DNA of 20,414 nt from an uncultured Ruminococcus sp. (GCA_902773265.1 CACYDZ010000224.1:1-20414), one strand, 5' to 3'. Positions 7,463 through 15,281 are shown, numbered from the stretch's first letter. The notes: generated from the sequence alone by a model not told the origin. A program made the numbers and translations.

Positions 7463-9040
7463 TCAAGTCTTATGATTTTGTCTCATATATAAACAAAGTT
7501 GTCCCATCAGTGTATCATTTGTATCAATAATAAATTGATATTCTGAATCTAACTTTTTTAAAAGTGTTCGATTAGCATTTTGTAAATCTTCAGTTGAAAA
7601 GACAATCCATTTTGGTGGAGTAAAATTCAAAAAATCATCAATTTCTTTGTTTATATTTTCATCAAAGCTTGCATGAGTGGTCTGAAGAATGAAGTATTTA
7701 TAACATGGTAAAATATCTGCTCTGATATAAAATTCAGGTTTAACATTATAACACCATACACTATCACGCTCGTTCTTTGGAATATAAGATAGGAGTTTTT
7801 CTATATTCTTATCCACTGTGTTATCATATTCTGATACAGAAATTTGTTTGATATTCAGAGAAAGAATTGTTTGTCTTGCCAAAACTTTTGCTGACATTAC
7901 TGTTACTTGCAAAAATGAGGTTATATAAGGAAAAACAAATAGCAGCACCATAATAAATAATAAAATGTTTTTTTTAGTTTTTGATTTACAAAATTGTTTT
8001 TTTATAATGTACACACTAAGACTATAAGACAATGATAAAATGGGAATATATATAATCAAATAATGAAGGAAATTTGAACCTAACCAAACAGAAAAAGCTG
8101 TGGGAATAGATAAACAAAAATAATATATTAATATTTCTGTGCGAATTTTAGCTTTTGATTTAAAAATTACTATAAAAATAGTTGTAATTAACAGACTAGA
8201 AATCATCATAAAAGTATCAAAAATAATAGAAGATGTTTTTTCTGCTCCATGAAATGCTGCTATAAAATTAAAAGTATAATTTGCGTATAAAAATTCCTCT
8301 AAAGCATTATTATAGTAAAAATAACAGATAACAGGAATACAGATAACAAGCACTCCTAATAATCCAAAGCTAAAATGAATCAACAGCACTTTAAATTTTT
8401 TTTGTTGCAAAAATAATACAGTCAAAGTCAAAAACACACCACATACTATGGCAGCATTATTCATTCTGTTTAATATATTCACAATAAAACAAATACCATA
8501 TATAAAGCTATAAGTCATTGGGTGCTTTTCTGTAAAATTATCACCTTCTAAAATAACTTTCAATAAAAGATACATCGGAATAATTAAAAATGGTAATGAA
8601 TATTCTTCTACTCTGTTGCCAAGTTCAATATTGGAAATAAACGCTATATCGAAAATAATAAGAGAAATTAAAGAATTTTTTATTCCTAAAAACAATCTGG
8701 ATATTTTATAAATAAAAAACATATCAACTGTCATAAAAATAACTTCTATGATAAATATTCCTAAAGTATTTCCGAACAGTTTCCAACCCAATGCATCAAT
8801 ATAAAATATTAATGGTCCTTTATGGTCAAATAAATCGCGGTAAGGAATATCTCCATTTAAAATTCCTTTGCCCATGTTCATAAATATCGGGGAATCTATT
8901 CCGTATGAATTTTTATGCAATGGAGATGTACTGTAACAGCTTATCAGTATCGTAATAAAGCTGAATATAACAAAACAACAAATAATTATACTTGTATTTT
9001 TTTTTGTTGTTTTATTAATTTTTTCTGAATATATCCTCAT
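7463..9040 (-). CDS. Polytopic GT-C type membrane glycosyltransferase (family 39-like)
   Basis: A 525-aa protein with about 10-12 hydrophobic segments. After the first segment comes an acidic extracytoplasmic motif, GIDSPIFMNMGKGILNGDIPYRDLFDHKGPL (residues 47-77, cited here by its Asp49, Asp64, Asp69 and Asp72). It resembles the first loop of GT-C glycosyltransferases (ArnT/PMT-like), which use polyprenyl-phosphate sugars. A soluble C-terminal portion (about 390-525) follows the membrane part. GtrA is encoded 22 nt upstream, consistent with a polyprenyl-linked sugar being flipped and then transferred to an envelope polymer or protein. Start ATG 9040 follows GGAG at 9 nt. Donor and acceptor cannot be told from sequence. 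The gene is visibly more AT-rich than its neighbours. Confidence 0.82.
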   Translation of the reverse strand: MRIYSEKINKTTKKNTSIIICCFVIFSFITILISCYSTSPLHKNSYGIDSPIFMNMGKGILNGDIPYRDLFDHKGPLIFYIDALGWKLFGNTLGIFIIEVIFMTVDMFFIYKISRLFLGIKNSLISLIIFDIAFISNIELGNRVEEYSLPFLIIPMYLLLKVILEGDNFTEKHPMTYSFIYGICFIVNILNRMNNAAIVCGVFLTLTVLFLQQKKFKVLLIHFSFGLLGVLVICIPVICYFYYNNALEEFLYANYTFNFIAAFHGAEKTSSIIFDTFMMISSLLITTIFIVIFKSKAKIRTEILIYYFCLSIPTAFSVWLGSNFLHYLIIYIPILSLSYSLSVYIIKKQFCKSKTKKNILLFIMVLLFVFPYITSFLQVTVMSAKVLARQTILSLNIKQISVSEYDNTVDKNIEKLLSYIPKNERDSVWCYNVKPEFYIRADILPCYKYFILQTTHASFDENINKEIDDFLNFTPPKWIVFSTEDLQNANRTLLKKLDSEYQFIIDTNDTLMGQLCLYMRQNHKT

Positions 9041-9062
9041 AGTATATTACTCCAATGATATT

Positions 9063-9509
9063 TTATTTTTTGAAAATAATCAGTTTGCTTGCCACATAGT
9101 TCAAAATAATAACAACAATGTTGGCAATAACCTTAAACAGTATTTCGTTAAGTTCCAGTACATCTACACCAACATACATAATTGCCAAGTCTACAACAAG
9201 TGTCAGCAGTCGACAGCCGAAAAAAGAAAACATTTCTCTGAAAAATGTTGCCGTGTCAAATGATTTACTTTCAAATACCCAGAGTTTGTTGGTAAAAAAG
9301 GCAAAAATAACAGCCGTCACCCATGCAATAACATTACTGACCATATTACTGATATGAAATACATCAAAGCAGATAATATAAGTTCCTATATTGATGAATG
9401 TCGCACAAGCACCAAAAAACAAATACGATATCACGGCTTTATACTTTTCCAACAAATCTGCATAGGTCGGCATTTGCCATTTTCTTAATAGTTCTATGAT
9501 TTTATCCAT
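9063..9509 (-). CDS. GtrA family membrane protein (polyprenyl-sugar flippase-like)
   Basis: A 148-aa protein with four hydrophobic helices. It has the GtrA pattern: YLFFGACATFINIGTYIICF at helix 1, NVIAWVTAVIFAFFTNKLWVFESK after helix 2, and a C-terminal LNYVASKLIIFKK. GtrA-like proteins are thought to help move undecaprenyl-phosphate-linked sugars across the membrane for glycosylation of wall polymers or lipids. It is the first gene of an apparent three-gene operon with the GT-C enzyme and the YwqG-like gene. The ATG at 9509 follows AAGGAG. No convincing promoter could be picked in the 70 nt upstream, which abuts a hairpin repeat. Confidence 0.93.
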   Translation of the reverse strand: MDKIIELLRKWQMPTYADLLEKYKAVISYLFFGACATFINIGTYIICFDVFHISNMVSNVIAWVTAVIFAFFTNKLWVFESKSFDTATFFREMFSFFGCRLLTLVVDLAIMYVGVDVLELNEILFKVIANIVVIILNYVASKLIIFKK

Positions 9510-9578
9510 TCCCTTACTCCTTGTTTGCCAAAAAATTTCTACCTGAGTGGTTGAAAATCAAATAATTATTTTAGCCGA

Positions 9579-9665
9579 TTAAAGGGCTTTGCCCTTTAAA
9601 ATTCCACAAGGGGTTTCACCCCTTGACCCCACGAACTTTTTGAAAAAAGTTCGACAAAAACTTTT
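9579..9665 (+). repeat. Three-hairpin intergenic repeat, copy 2
   Basis: Three hairpins in order: A (TTAAAGGGC-TTT-GCCCTTTAA, 9579-9599), B (CAAGGGG-TTTCA-CCCCTTG, 9607-9625) and C (GAACTTTTTGAAAAAAGTTC, 9633-9652). The shared tail GACAAAAACTTTT ends near 9665. It lies between the 3' end of ackA and the start of gtrA. Confidence 0.88.
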
Positions 9666-9678
9666 CATTGTCATACCA

Positions 9679-9710
9679 AACACTCCGTTATAAATTTATA
9701 ACGGAGTGTT
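9679..9710. terminator. Palindromic terminator of ackA
   Basis: A perfect 32-nt palindrome made of two 16-nt arms (AACACTCCGTTATAAA and its complement). It begins 11 nt past the ackA stop, reading the minus strand. The T-run is weak on the minus strand (GTGTTTGG) and better on the plus (GTTATTTTCT), so efficiency is uncertain, but the position fits termination of ackA. Confidence 0.65.
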
Positions 9711-9720
9711 ATTTTCTGAA

Positions 9721-10932
9721 TTATTTCATCGCTTCAACGATTGACTGTGTATCCCTTGCAATAACCAGTTCCTCGTTGGTGGGAATAACATAAACTTCAA
9801 CTTTACTGTCTTCTGCTGAAATTTTGCCCTCTTTACCAAGTACCATCTTCTTATTCAGTTCAGGGTCAACCTTTACGCCTAAACAAGCCAGCTGGTCACA
9901 GATAGCTTGTCTGTGCCTTGACTGGTTTTCTCCCAGACCTGCTGTGAATATCATAACATCACATCCGCCTAATGCAACATAATATCCGCCAATGAATTTC
10001 TCAATTTCATATCTTAAAATATCATGTGCCAGCTTTGCTCTTTCGTTGCCCTCATCTACCGCTTTGGTAACATCTCTGTCATCACTGGAAACACCTGAAA
10101 TACCCAGTAAACCTGATTTCTTGTTAAGAATGTCGCTCATCTGCTGAGGGGTAAGGTTTTCTTTTTCTGCAATATAGGTAACAACCGACGGGTCAAGTGT
10201 TCCGCAACGGGTTCCCATCATGAAACCATCAAGTGGAGTAAGTCCCATACTGGTATCAATAACTTTTCCGTCCTGAATAGCTGTAATGGATGAACCGTTG
10301 CCCAAATGACAAGTAATCATCTTTGTACCCTCAAGTGACTTTCCTGTAAGTTCTGTCCAACGGTTGCTGACATAACGATGAGATGTTCCGTGAAAACCAT
10401 AACGGCGAATGTTGTACTTCTCATAGTATTCATAAGGAATAGGATAAATGTACGCTTTGGGTGGCATGGTTGCATGGAAAGCTGTATCAAATACGGCTAC
10501 CTGCGGTACTTCTTTTCCGAATACTTCTGTACAAGCCTCGATTGCCTGAACATGACCTTTGTTGTGCAAAGGAGCAAGCGGAATTAATTCTTTGATAGCA
10601 TTGATAATTTCATCTGTTATCCGTTCACTTTTACTGAATTTTGCACCGCCCTGTACTACTCTGTGTCCTACTGCTGTGATTTCGTCTGTACTTTTGATTA
10701 CCCCATACTGTGCGTCTGTCAGCATAGCATTGACTTGCATAAAAGCATCCTTGTGGTCTTTCATTTCCACTACTTTTTCTGCTTTTCTGCCGTCACTTGT
10801 TTTGTGTCCGATAAAACTTTTGTCCAGTCCTATTCTTTCACAGTTTCCTTTGCAAAGTACGGTTTCGTTTTTCATATCAAATAACTGATATTTCAATGAC
10901 GAACTTCCCGCATTGATTACAAGAATCATCAT
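9721..10932 (-). CDS. ackA: Acetate kinase
   Basis: Interconverts acetyl phosphate plus ADP with acetate plus ATP, the energy-yielding last step of acetate fermentation, in the cytoplasm. The 403-aa protein has the full signature set: ILVINAGSSSLKYQLFD at the N-terminus, GHRVVQGG, FDTAFHATMP, GFHGTSHRYV, CHLGNGSSI, DTSMGLTPLDGFMMGTR, SGVSSDDRDV and FTAGLGENQSRHR. The start is one of two tandem ATGs (10932 and 10929) that follow AAGGAGAG. The upstream frame to 10992 lacks family sequence and covers the promoter leader. No pta gene is adjacent in the window. It is divergent from tmcAL, with overlapping promoter elements. Confidence 0.98.
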   Translation of the reverse strand: MMILVINAGSSSLKYQLFDMKNETVLCKGNCERIGLDKSFIGHKTSDGRKAEKVVEMKDHKDAFMQVNAMLTDAQYGVIKSTDEITAVGHRVVQGGAKFSKSERITDEIINAIKELIPLAPLHNKGHVQAIEACTEVFGKEVPQVAVFDTAFHATMPPKAYIYPIPYEYYEKYNIRRYGFHGTSHRYVSNRWTELTGKSLEGTKMITCHLGNGSSITAIQDGKVIDTSMGLTPLDGFMMGTRCGTLDPSVVTYIAEKENLTPQQMSDILNKKSGLLGISGVSSDDRDVTKAVDEGNERAKLAHDILRYEIEKFIGGYYVALGGCDVMIFTAGLGENQSRHRQAICDQLACLGVKVDPELNKKMVLGKEGKISAEDSKVEVYVIPTNEELVIARDTQSIVEAMK

Positions 10933-10977
10933 AATGTCAAATTCTCTCCTTATGTAAAAAATTTTCGTGTCAGTAAC

Positions 10978-11007
10978 TTTACAGTACGACAACTTCTATT
11001 ATATAAT
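10978..11007 (+). promoter_or_regulatory. tmcAL promoter overlapping that of ackA
   Basis: Plus-strand TTTACA (10978-10983), an 18-nt spacer and TATAAT (11002-11007), with a predicted start near 11014 and a leader of about 50 nt. Its -10 overlaps the ackA -10 (10998-11003) within the sequence ATTATATAAT. Confidence 0.6.
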
Positions 11008-11025
11008 AATACAAATCACTTGCAA
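10998..11025 (-). promoter_or_regulatory. ackA promoter
   Basis: Minus-strand TTGCAA (11025-11020), a 16-nt spacer and TATAAT (11003-10998). The start would lie near 10991, leaving about 60 nt of leader. The -10 shares bases with the tmcAL -10 on the other strand. Confidence 0.7.
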
Positions 11026-11064
11026 ATTCAACCTTTTTTTATTGAAATTTTGAGGGCGTGTCAA

Positions 11065-12252
11065 ATGAAAAATTATGTTATTATCAGTGAATTCAATCCT
11101 TTCCATAAAGGACATCAATATCTGATTGAACAATGTCGTAAACATGGTGCTACGCATATTACTGCTATTATGAGTGGTAATTTTGTTCAGCGTGGAGATG
11201 TGGCGATTATTTCCAAACATTCTCGTGTGAAAATGGCTTTGAAGGGCGGTGTGGACTTGGTTCTGGAATTGCCTCTTCCCTATGCTATGTCAAACGCACA
11301 GAATTTTGCCAGAGGTGGTGTTCAGATAGCTGACAGTATGGGGTGCTGTGATTATCTTGCATTCGGTAGTGAATGTGGCGACACAACTATTCTGAAACAG
11401 ATAGCTGATAGTATGCAGAATGCAGAATTTCATTTACTATTGAAACAAGAAATGCAAAAAGGTATCAGCTATCCAAATGCGGTTGCCAATATTGTGAATT
11501 TTTTTAGTAATCAGTATGCTGATATTCTGAATATGCCTAATAATATATTGGCTATTGAGTATATCAAAGCGTTGAATGAATACCGTTCGGATATTATTCC
11601 CATTGCCTTTCGGAGAATTGGCGATGACCATAACAGCTGTCAGATTTTTTCTGAATTTGCCAGTGCAGGCAATATCAGAAATTTAATTTTAAAACAATGT
11701 GAATTTAAAAATTTTATTCCTGAAACTTCCTATGATATATTATGTCAGTGTATTCATAACGGAGAAATCGCTTGTATGGAGAATAATATGCGTGCTGTCC
11801 TTTACCGATTGCGAAATATGTCTGTCGAAGAACTTTCTGAAATAGCGGATATCCATGAAGGACTGGAGTATAAAATTAGAAAAGCTGTGCAAAAGTCTAT
11901 GGCATTTGATGAGATAATTGAAAACGCTAAGTCTAAACGCTATACCTATGCAGGATTAAGACGAATTTTAATAGCAGCATTTTTAGGAATTACACAATCT
12001 TTTCTCAATCGAGGTGTCCCCTATCTGAGAATTTTGGGATTTAATAAAAGAGGTGCTGAAATTCTTAAACAAATGAAAAAGAATACTGCCTTACCTGTCG
12101 TTACTAAAATTACTAATTTGCCAGATGATTTTTCGGATTTTGCCAGAACAATGTTAAATCTTGAAATTCAGTCAACAGATATTTATGCTACTTTTACACA
12201 GAATATCATGCCTTGTGGCATGGAATTTATAAACGGTATCGTTATTGATTGA
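11065..12252 (+). CDS. tmcAL: tRNA(Met) cytidine acetate ligase TmcAL (YlbM family)
   Basis: Forms N4-acetylcytidine at wobble position 34 of elongator tRNA(Met), using acetate and ATP through an acetyl-AMP intermediate (established for the B. subtilis enzyme). The 395-aa protein opens with the nucleotidyltransferase motif SEFNPFHKGHQYLI (HxGH at 14-17). It then shows the family hallmarks AIMSGNFVQRGDVAII, LVLELPLPYAMSNAQNFARGGV and FGSECGD. The C-terminal helical part contains KSKRYTYAGLRRILIAAFLGI. ATG 11065 follows GAGGG at 8 nt. A longer frame from 11020 lacks a ribosome site and family similarity. Its substrate acetate is the product of the divergently encoded acetate kinase. Confidence 0.95.
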   Translation: MKNYVIISEFNPFHKGHQYLIEQCRKHGATHITAIMSGNFVQRGDVAIISKHSRVKMALKGGVDLVLELPLPYAMSNAQNFARGGVQIADSMGCCDYLAFGSECGDTTILKQIADSMQNAEFHLLLKQEMQKGISYPNAVANIVNFFSNQYADILNMPNNILAIEYIKALNEYRSDIIPIAFRRIGDDHNSCQIFSEFASAGNIRNLILKQCEFKNFIPETSYDILCQCIHNGEIACMENNMRAVLYRLRNMSVEELSEIADIHEGLEYKIRKAVQKSMAFDEIIENAKSKRYTYAGLRRILIAAFLGITQSFLNRGVPYLRILGFNKRGAEILKQMKKNTALPVVTKITNLPDDFSDFARTMLNLEIQSTDIYATFTQNIMPCGMEFINGIVID

Positions 12253-12283
12253 GCGGTTGTTCTTTTGAATGACTGCTTTTTTA
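12252..12283 (+). terminator. Terminator of tmcAL
   Basis: An 11-bp stem (AGCGGTTGTTC with GAATGACTGCT, three G-T pairs) and loop TTTT are followed by TTTTTATTTTTT. It begins at the last base of the tmcAL stop codon. Confidence 0.85.
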
Positions 12284-12372
12284 TTTTTTGAGTTGTTTTT
12301 GTAGTAAATTTTAAATTAACAAAGTTTATTTTTTATTGTAAAATACACAAAATTTTATTATATACGGTTTAT

Positions 12373-12416
12373 TTTAAAAGAAAATCCCTTGAATTTTCAA
12401 GAGATTTTCTTTTAAA
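12373..12416. terminator. Bidirectional terminator downstream of tcdA
   Basis: Arms 12373-12393 and 12396-12416 pair over 21 positions with a single mismatch (TTTAAAAGAAAATC.CTTGAA), apart from the few loop bases. It lies 6 nt beyond the tcdA stop. T-rich flanks occur on both strands. The preceding 12284-12372 is very AT-rich and shows no gene. Confidence 0.75.
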
Positions 12417-12421
12417 GTTTA

Positions 12422-13132
12422 TTATTTGATGATATCTTTTATTACTTCGCCTGCTATAATCAGACCGGCAACTGACGGAACAAATGCTGTACTTCCTGGA
12501 ACGGCTCTGCCTGTTGTTCCTTTGGTTTCTGTACTTTCAAGCGGTGTTACCGGGTTCTCTTTGGAATATACTACTTTCAGTTTCCGTATGCCACGCTTTT
12601 TTAATTCGTGTCGCATTACCCTTGCCAGCGGACAGACTGATGTCTGATAAATATCTGCTGTTTCAAAAGCTGTCGGGTCAAGTTTATTGCCTGCTCCCAT
12701 ACTGCTGATTATCGGCGTTGCTGTCTCGTTGCATTTCAGGACTAATTCTATTTTTCCTGCCACCGTGTCTATGGCATCTACTACATAATCATATTGACTG
12801 AAATCAAATTCCGCTGATGTCTCCGCTGTAAAAAATGTTTTGTGTTTGTGAACGATTACTCGTGGATTGATTTCCTTAATTCTTTCTTCCGCAACATCAA
12901 CTTTATCTCTGCCAATATTTCCTACGGTGGCAATTATCTGACGGTTGATATTGGTGATACTTACACTATCGTTATCTATAATGTCAATTTTTTCCAGACC
13001 GCTGCGTATTAATGCTTCAACCACATATCCCCCTACTCCTCCTATTCCGAAAACAGCTACCCTTGCATTCCTGATTTTTTCCATCGCTTTATCTCCTAAG
13101 AGCAGTTGTGTTCTTGAAAAACTGTCTGACAT
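12422..13132 (-). CDS. tcdA: tRNA threonylcarbamoyladenosine dehydratase (TcdA, ThiF/E1-like)
   Basis: Converts t6A37 of ANN-decoding tRNAs to its cyclic form by an ATP-dependent dehydration. The 236-aa protein starts FSRTQLLLGDKAMEKI and has the E1-like nucleotide-binding loop VFGIGGVGGYVVEAL (about 27-41). It continues with DNDSVSITNINRQI, DAIDTVAGKIEL, SMGAGNKLDPT and the TcdA-type C-terminus SVCPLARVMRHELKKRGI ... VYSKE ... PGSTAFVPSVAGLIIAGEVI. This distinguishes it from ThiF and MoeB, which lack this tail. ATG 13132 follows AAGGAGAG at good spacing. It has its own promoter (13183-13211), whose -35 lies in a perfect palindrome shared with the divergent hpf region. Confidence 0.95.
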   Translation of the reverse strand: MSDSFSRTQLLLGDKAMEKIRNARVAVFGIGGVGGYVVEALIRSGLEKIDIIDNDSVSITNINRQIIATVGNIGRDKVDVAEERIKEINPRVIVHKHKTFFTAETSAEFDFSQYDYVVDAIDTVAGKIELVLKCNETATPIISSMGAGNKLDPTAFETADIYQTSVCPLARVMRHELKKRGIRKLKVVYSKENPVTPLESTETKGTTGRAVPGSTAFVPSVAGLIIAGEVIKDIIK

Positions 13133-13182
13133 GATGATTTTCTCTCCTTAGTTTTTGTCGATACCCTCTGTTATGCCTTTAT

Positions 13183-13211
13183 ATCATAAATAAAAAATAA
13201 TATTTTGTCAA
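13183..13211 (-). promoter_or_regulatory. tcdA sigma-A promoter
   Basis: On the minus strand TTGACA (13211-13206), a 17-nt spacer and TATGAT (13188-13183), about 30 nt upstream of the ribosome site. Confidence 0.75.
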
Positions 13212-13225
13212 TCATTGACAAAATA
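13201..13225. repeat. Perfect 12-1-12 palindrome over the tcdA -35
   Basis: TATTTTGTCAAT and ATTGACAAAATA flank a single C, making a perfect 25-nt inverted repeat. It contains TTGACA on each strand. The minus-strand copy is the tcdA -35. The plus-strand copy has no partner -10 at suitable spacing. The form suggests a dimeric-repressor operator, but no regulator is identified. Confidence 0.8.
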
Positions 13226-13256
13226 AAATTTTTAAACAAAATTCTGATAAAAACTC

Positions 13257-13285
13257 TTTATTTTTTATAAATTATGTGCTATAAT
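13257..13285 (+). promoter_or_regulatory. hpf promoter with extended -10
   Basis: TGC-TATAAT (-10 at 13280-13285) forms an extended -10. The -35 is weak (TTTATT at a 17-nt spacer). The roughly 70-nt leader contains a small hairpin GGTAA-TTTG-TTACC. Confidence 0.55.
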
Positions 13286-13360
13286 AGTAATATCAGAAAG
13301 AAAAGGTAATTTGTTACCCGCACTTTCCAAAAATCAGTCCGTTTATGGAGGTAAATTTTT

Positions 13361-13909
13361 ATGAAAATTACTTATATCGAAAGAAATGTTAATCTCAGGG
13401 ATAATTTCAAATTCCGTGTAGAGAAAAAACTGGGCAAATTCAGTAAAATTTTCAGTGATGACACTGTTGCCTATGTTACCGTTACCGTGCAGAAAAATGA
13501 CCAGACCGTAGAAATTACCATCAAAGACAAAGGTATTATCTATCGTGCAGAACAGACCTGTGCCGAAATGAATGACGCTGTTGACAAGGTTGTTGATGTT
13601 ATCGGAGGACTTATCCGCAAAAACAAAACTAAGCTGGAAAAGAAACACAAAGGGGCTGTTGCTTTTGACAGCTTTATTGCTGATTATGATTTTGCAGATG
13701 AGAATGTGGAAGAAGAAGAATTTGAAATTGCCAGAACAAAAACTATCCCTATTAAACCTATGTCAGTTGAAGAAGCTGTCCTGCAGATGAATTTGCTTAA
13801 TCACCAGTTCTTCATGTTCAAAGACGCTGATACCAACGAAATTGCCGTTGTTTACAAAAGAAAAGCGGGCAAATACGGATTGCTTATTCCAGGCGATGAT
13901 GAAGATTAA
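13361..13909 (+). CDS. hpf: Long-form ribosome hibernation-promoting factor
   Basis: Binds the 30S subunit and promotes formation of inactive 100S ribosome dimers in stationary phase or stress. The 182-aa protein has the N-terminal S30AE/YfiA domain (about 1-100: KITYIERNVNLRDNFKFRVEKK, KFSKIF, VTVTVQKNDQTVEITI). A short acidic linker (VEEEEFEI) leads to the long-form C-terminal dimerisation domain (about 122-180: KTIPIKPMSVEEAVLQMNLL, HQFFMFKDADTNEIAVVYKRKAGKYGLL, listed here in pieces). The length is typical of Bacillota. ATG 13361 follows a strong GGAGG. It is preceded by an extended -10 promoter; stress or stationary control would be expected, but no alternative-sigma site is evident. Confidence 0.97.
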   Translation: MKITYIERNVNLRDNFKFRVEKKLGKFSKIFSDDTVAYVTVTVQKNDQTVEITIKDKGIIYRAEQTCAEMNDAVDKVVDVIGGLIRKNKTKLEKKHKGAVAFDSFIADYDFADENVEEEEFEIARTKTIPIKPMSVEEAVLQMNLLNHQFFMFKDADTNEIAVVYKRKAGKYGLLIPGDDED

Positions 13910-13965
13910 TCATTGAATATCCTTTCGGTTTGTGATATACTTGTCAGCACATTGACAGTTTATCA

Positions 13966-13996
13966 GGCGGTCAGCAGTGATACACTGTTGACCGCC
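13966..13996 (+). other. Stable GC-rich hairpin between hpf and the THUMP methylase gene
   Basis: Arms 13966-13979 and 13983-13996 pair over 14 positions (GGCGGTCAGCAGTG with CACTGTTGACCGCC, one G-T) around loop ATA. It is followed by GTGTGTGTTTATG with no T-run, so it does not look like a standard intrinsic terminator. It ends 31 nt before the methylase ATG. Confidence 0.7.
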
Positions 13997-14027
13997 GTGT
14001 GTGTTTATGAAAAGGAGTAGGATTTTT

Positions 14028-15143
14028 ATGAAAATGAATCTTGTTGCCCCTTGTATGCTCGGCGTTGAGGGTCTTGTTGCCAATGAATTGCGGTTTATGG
14101 GTGCTGAAAATGTACAGCCCGAAAATGGCAGGGTCAATTTTCAGGGGGATTTCAATATGCTGGCAAGAACTAACCTCTGTTCTCGTTACAGTGAGAGAAT
14201 TTTAATCGAAATGGGTAAATTCACCGCAAAAACTTTCGAACAGCTTTTTCAGAATGTTAAAAATATGTCTTGGGAACAGTGGATAGGTAAAAATGACCGA
14301 TTTCCTGTAAAAGGACGAAGTTTAAATTCTCAGTTAAGCAGTGTGCCTGCCTGTCAGAAAATTATTAAAAAAGCCATTGTCGAAAGACTGAAAAGTAAAT
14401 ATCATGTACAATGGCTGGAAGAAACAGGCGATTTGTTTCAGATACAGTTTCTCATCATGAAAGACAAGGTAAGTATTATGATTGATACTTCGGGAAACGG
14501 TCTGCACAAAAGAGGTTACAGGGCTGTTTCTACAGACGCTCCTATCAAAGAAACACTTGCCTCCACAATGGCTGATTTATCTCATGTACATAATGGGGAT
14601 ATTGTAGTTGACCCTTTCTGCGGTTCGGGAACAATATTAGTTGAGTCTGCTCTGAAAGCACTCAACATCGCCCCTAACAAAAACCGTGACTTCTCTTTTA
14701 AACACTGGCGTATGATTGATGAAAATATCTGGAAACAGGAATTGGATAACGCACTCTCTCAAGAAAAAACAAACCGTGATTTTCGTGCTGTCGGTTATGA
14801 TATTGACCCTCATGCGATTGATGTTGCTCTGTCTAACTGCAAAAAGGCGGGTGTCGGAGATATCATTACTTTTGAAAAAAGAGATATCAGAGATTTTTCC
14901 TGCGATTTTGAACAATGCAAAGTTATTACCAATCCTCCTTACGGTGAAAGATTGCTTGACATAGAACAGGCAAAAAATATCTATCGAATTATGGGTGAAA
15001 AATTTTTCAAAAAACAGGGTTACACTTATACGGTTATCAGTCCAGATGAAGAATTTGAAGTGCTTTTCGGACGCAAAGCCGACAAAAGACGCAAATTATA
15101 TAATGGCATGATTAAATGTCAGGTTTACTTATATTTTAGATAG
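14028..15143 (+). CDS. THUMP-domain class I SAM-dependent RNA methyltransferase (RlmL-N/YpsC-like)
   Basis: Predicted to methylate a base in rRNA or tRNA. The closest family is YpsC and the N-terminal half of RlmL, which makes m2G in 23S rRNA; the exact target here is inferred. The 371-aa protein has an N-terminal ferredoxin-like/THUMP part (PCMLGVEGLVANELRFMGAENV, GRVNFQGD). The Rossmann methylase follows, with VDPFCGSGTILVESAL (about 193-208), GYDIDPHAIDVALSN and the catalytic motif NPPYGERL (about 300-307). The second ATG of GTATGAAAAGGAGT...ATG at 14028 is chosen. It has AAAGGAG 10-13 nt upstream, whereas GTG 14001 would place that ribosome site inside the gene. It could be co-transcribed with hpf, though a strong hairpin lies between them. 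Confidence 0.93.
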   Translation: MKMNLVAPCMLGVEGLVANELRFMGAENVQPENGRVNFQGDFNMLARTNLCSRYSERILIEMGKFTAKTFEQLFQNVKNMSWEQWIGKNDRFPVKGRSLNSQLSSVPACQKIIKKAIVERLKSKYHVQWLEETGDLFQIQFLIMKDKVSIMIDTSGNGLHKRGYRAVSTDAPIKETLASTMADLSHVHNGDIVVDPFCGSGTILVESALKALNIAPNKNRDFSFKHWRMIDENIWKQELDNALSQEKTNRDFRAVGYDIDPHAIDVALSNCKKAGVGDIITFEKRDIRDFSCDFEQCKVITNPPYGERLLDIEQAKNIYRIMGEKFFKKQGYTYTVISPDEEFEVLFGRKADKRRKLYNGMIKCQVYLYFR

Positions 15144-15196
15144 GTCTGTGTTTAAACCAATGTGAATATTTTGCTATTATATACCAATTTTAAGTC

Positions 15197-15231
15197 ATCA
15201 CTATATCTGTTTAGGTCACAGTGATATTTTT
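15197..15231 (+). terminator. Possible terminator of the THUMP methylase gene
   Basis: ATCACT/AGTGAT (6 bp), a small internal loop, ATCT/AGGT and loop GTTT are followed by ATTTTT. The stem is weak; the position, 54 nt after the stop, is appropriate. Confidence 0.4.
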
Positions 15232-15252
15232 AAAATCCTAATCAATTTCTTG

Positions 15253-15281
15253 TTGCATTTCTGAGCATTGTGTGTTACAAT
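15253..15281 (+). promoter_or_regulatory. Promoter of the 123-aa gene
   Basis: TTGCAT (15253-15258), a 17-nt spacer and TACAAT (15276-15281) preceded by TGT (extended -10). The start would be near 15288, leaving a leader of about 65 nt. Confidence 0.6.

Noticed and set aside
9650..9656. TTCGACA as a Spo0A box
   Set aside because: It lies at the end of the C hairpin of the repeat and is a by-product of that sequence; no promoter is associated.
13215..13243. Plus-strand TTGACA at 13215 as the hpf -35
   Set aside because: No -10 is found at 16-18 nt; the hpf -10 is 60 nt away. The hexamer is explained by the palindrome.
13953..13981. TTGACA at 13953 as a promoter for the THUMP methylase
   Set aside because: The sequence at suitable -10 distance is GC-rich hairpin stem, not a -10 element.
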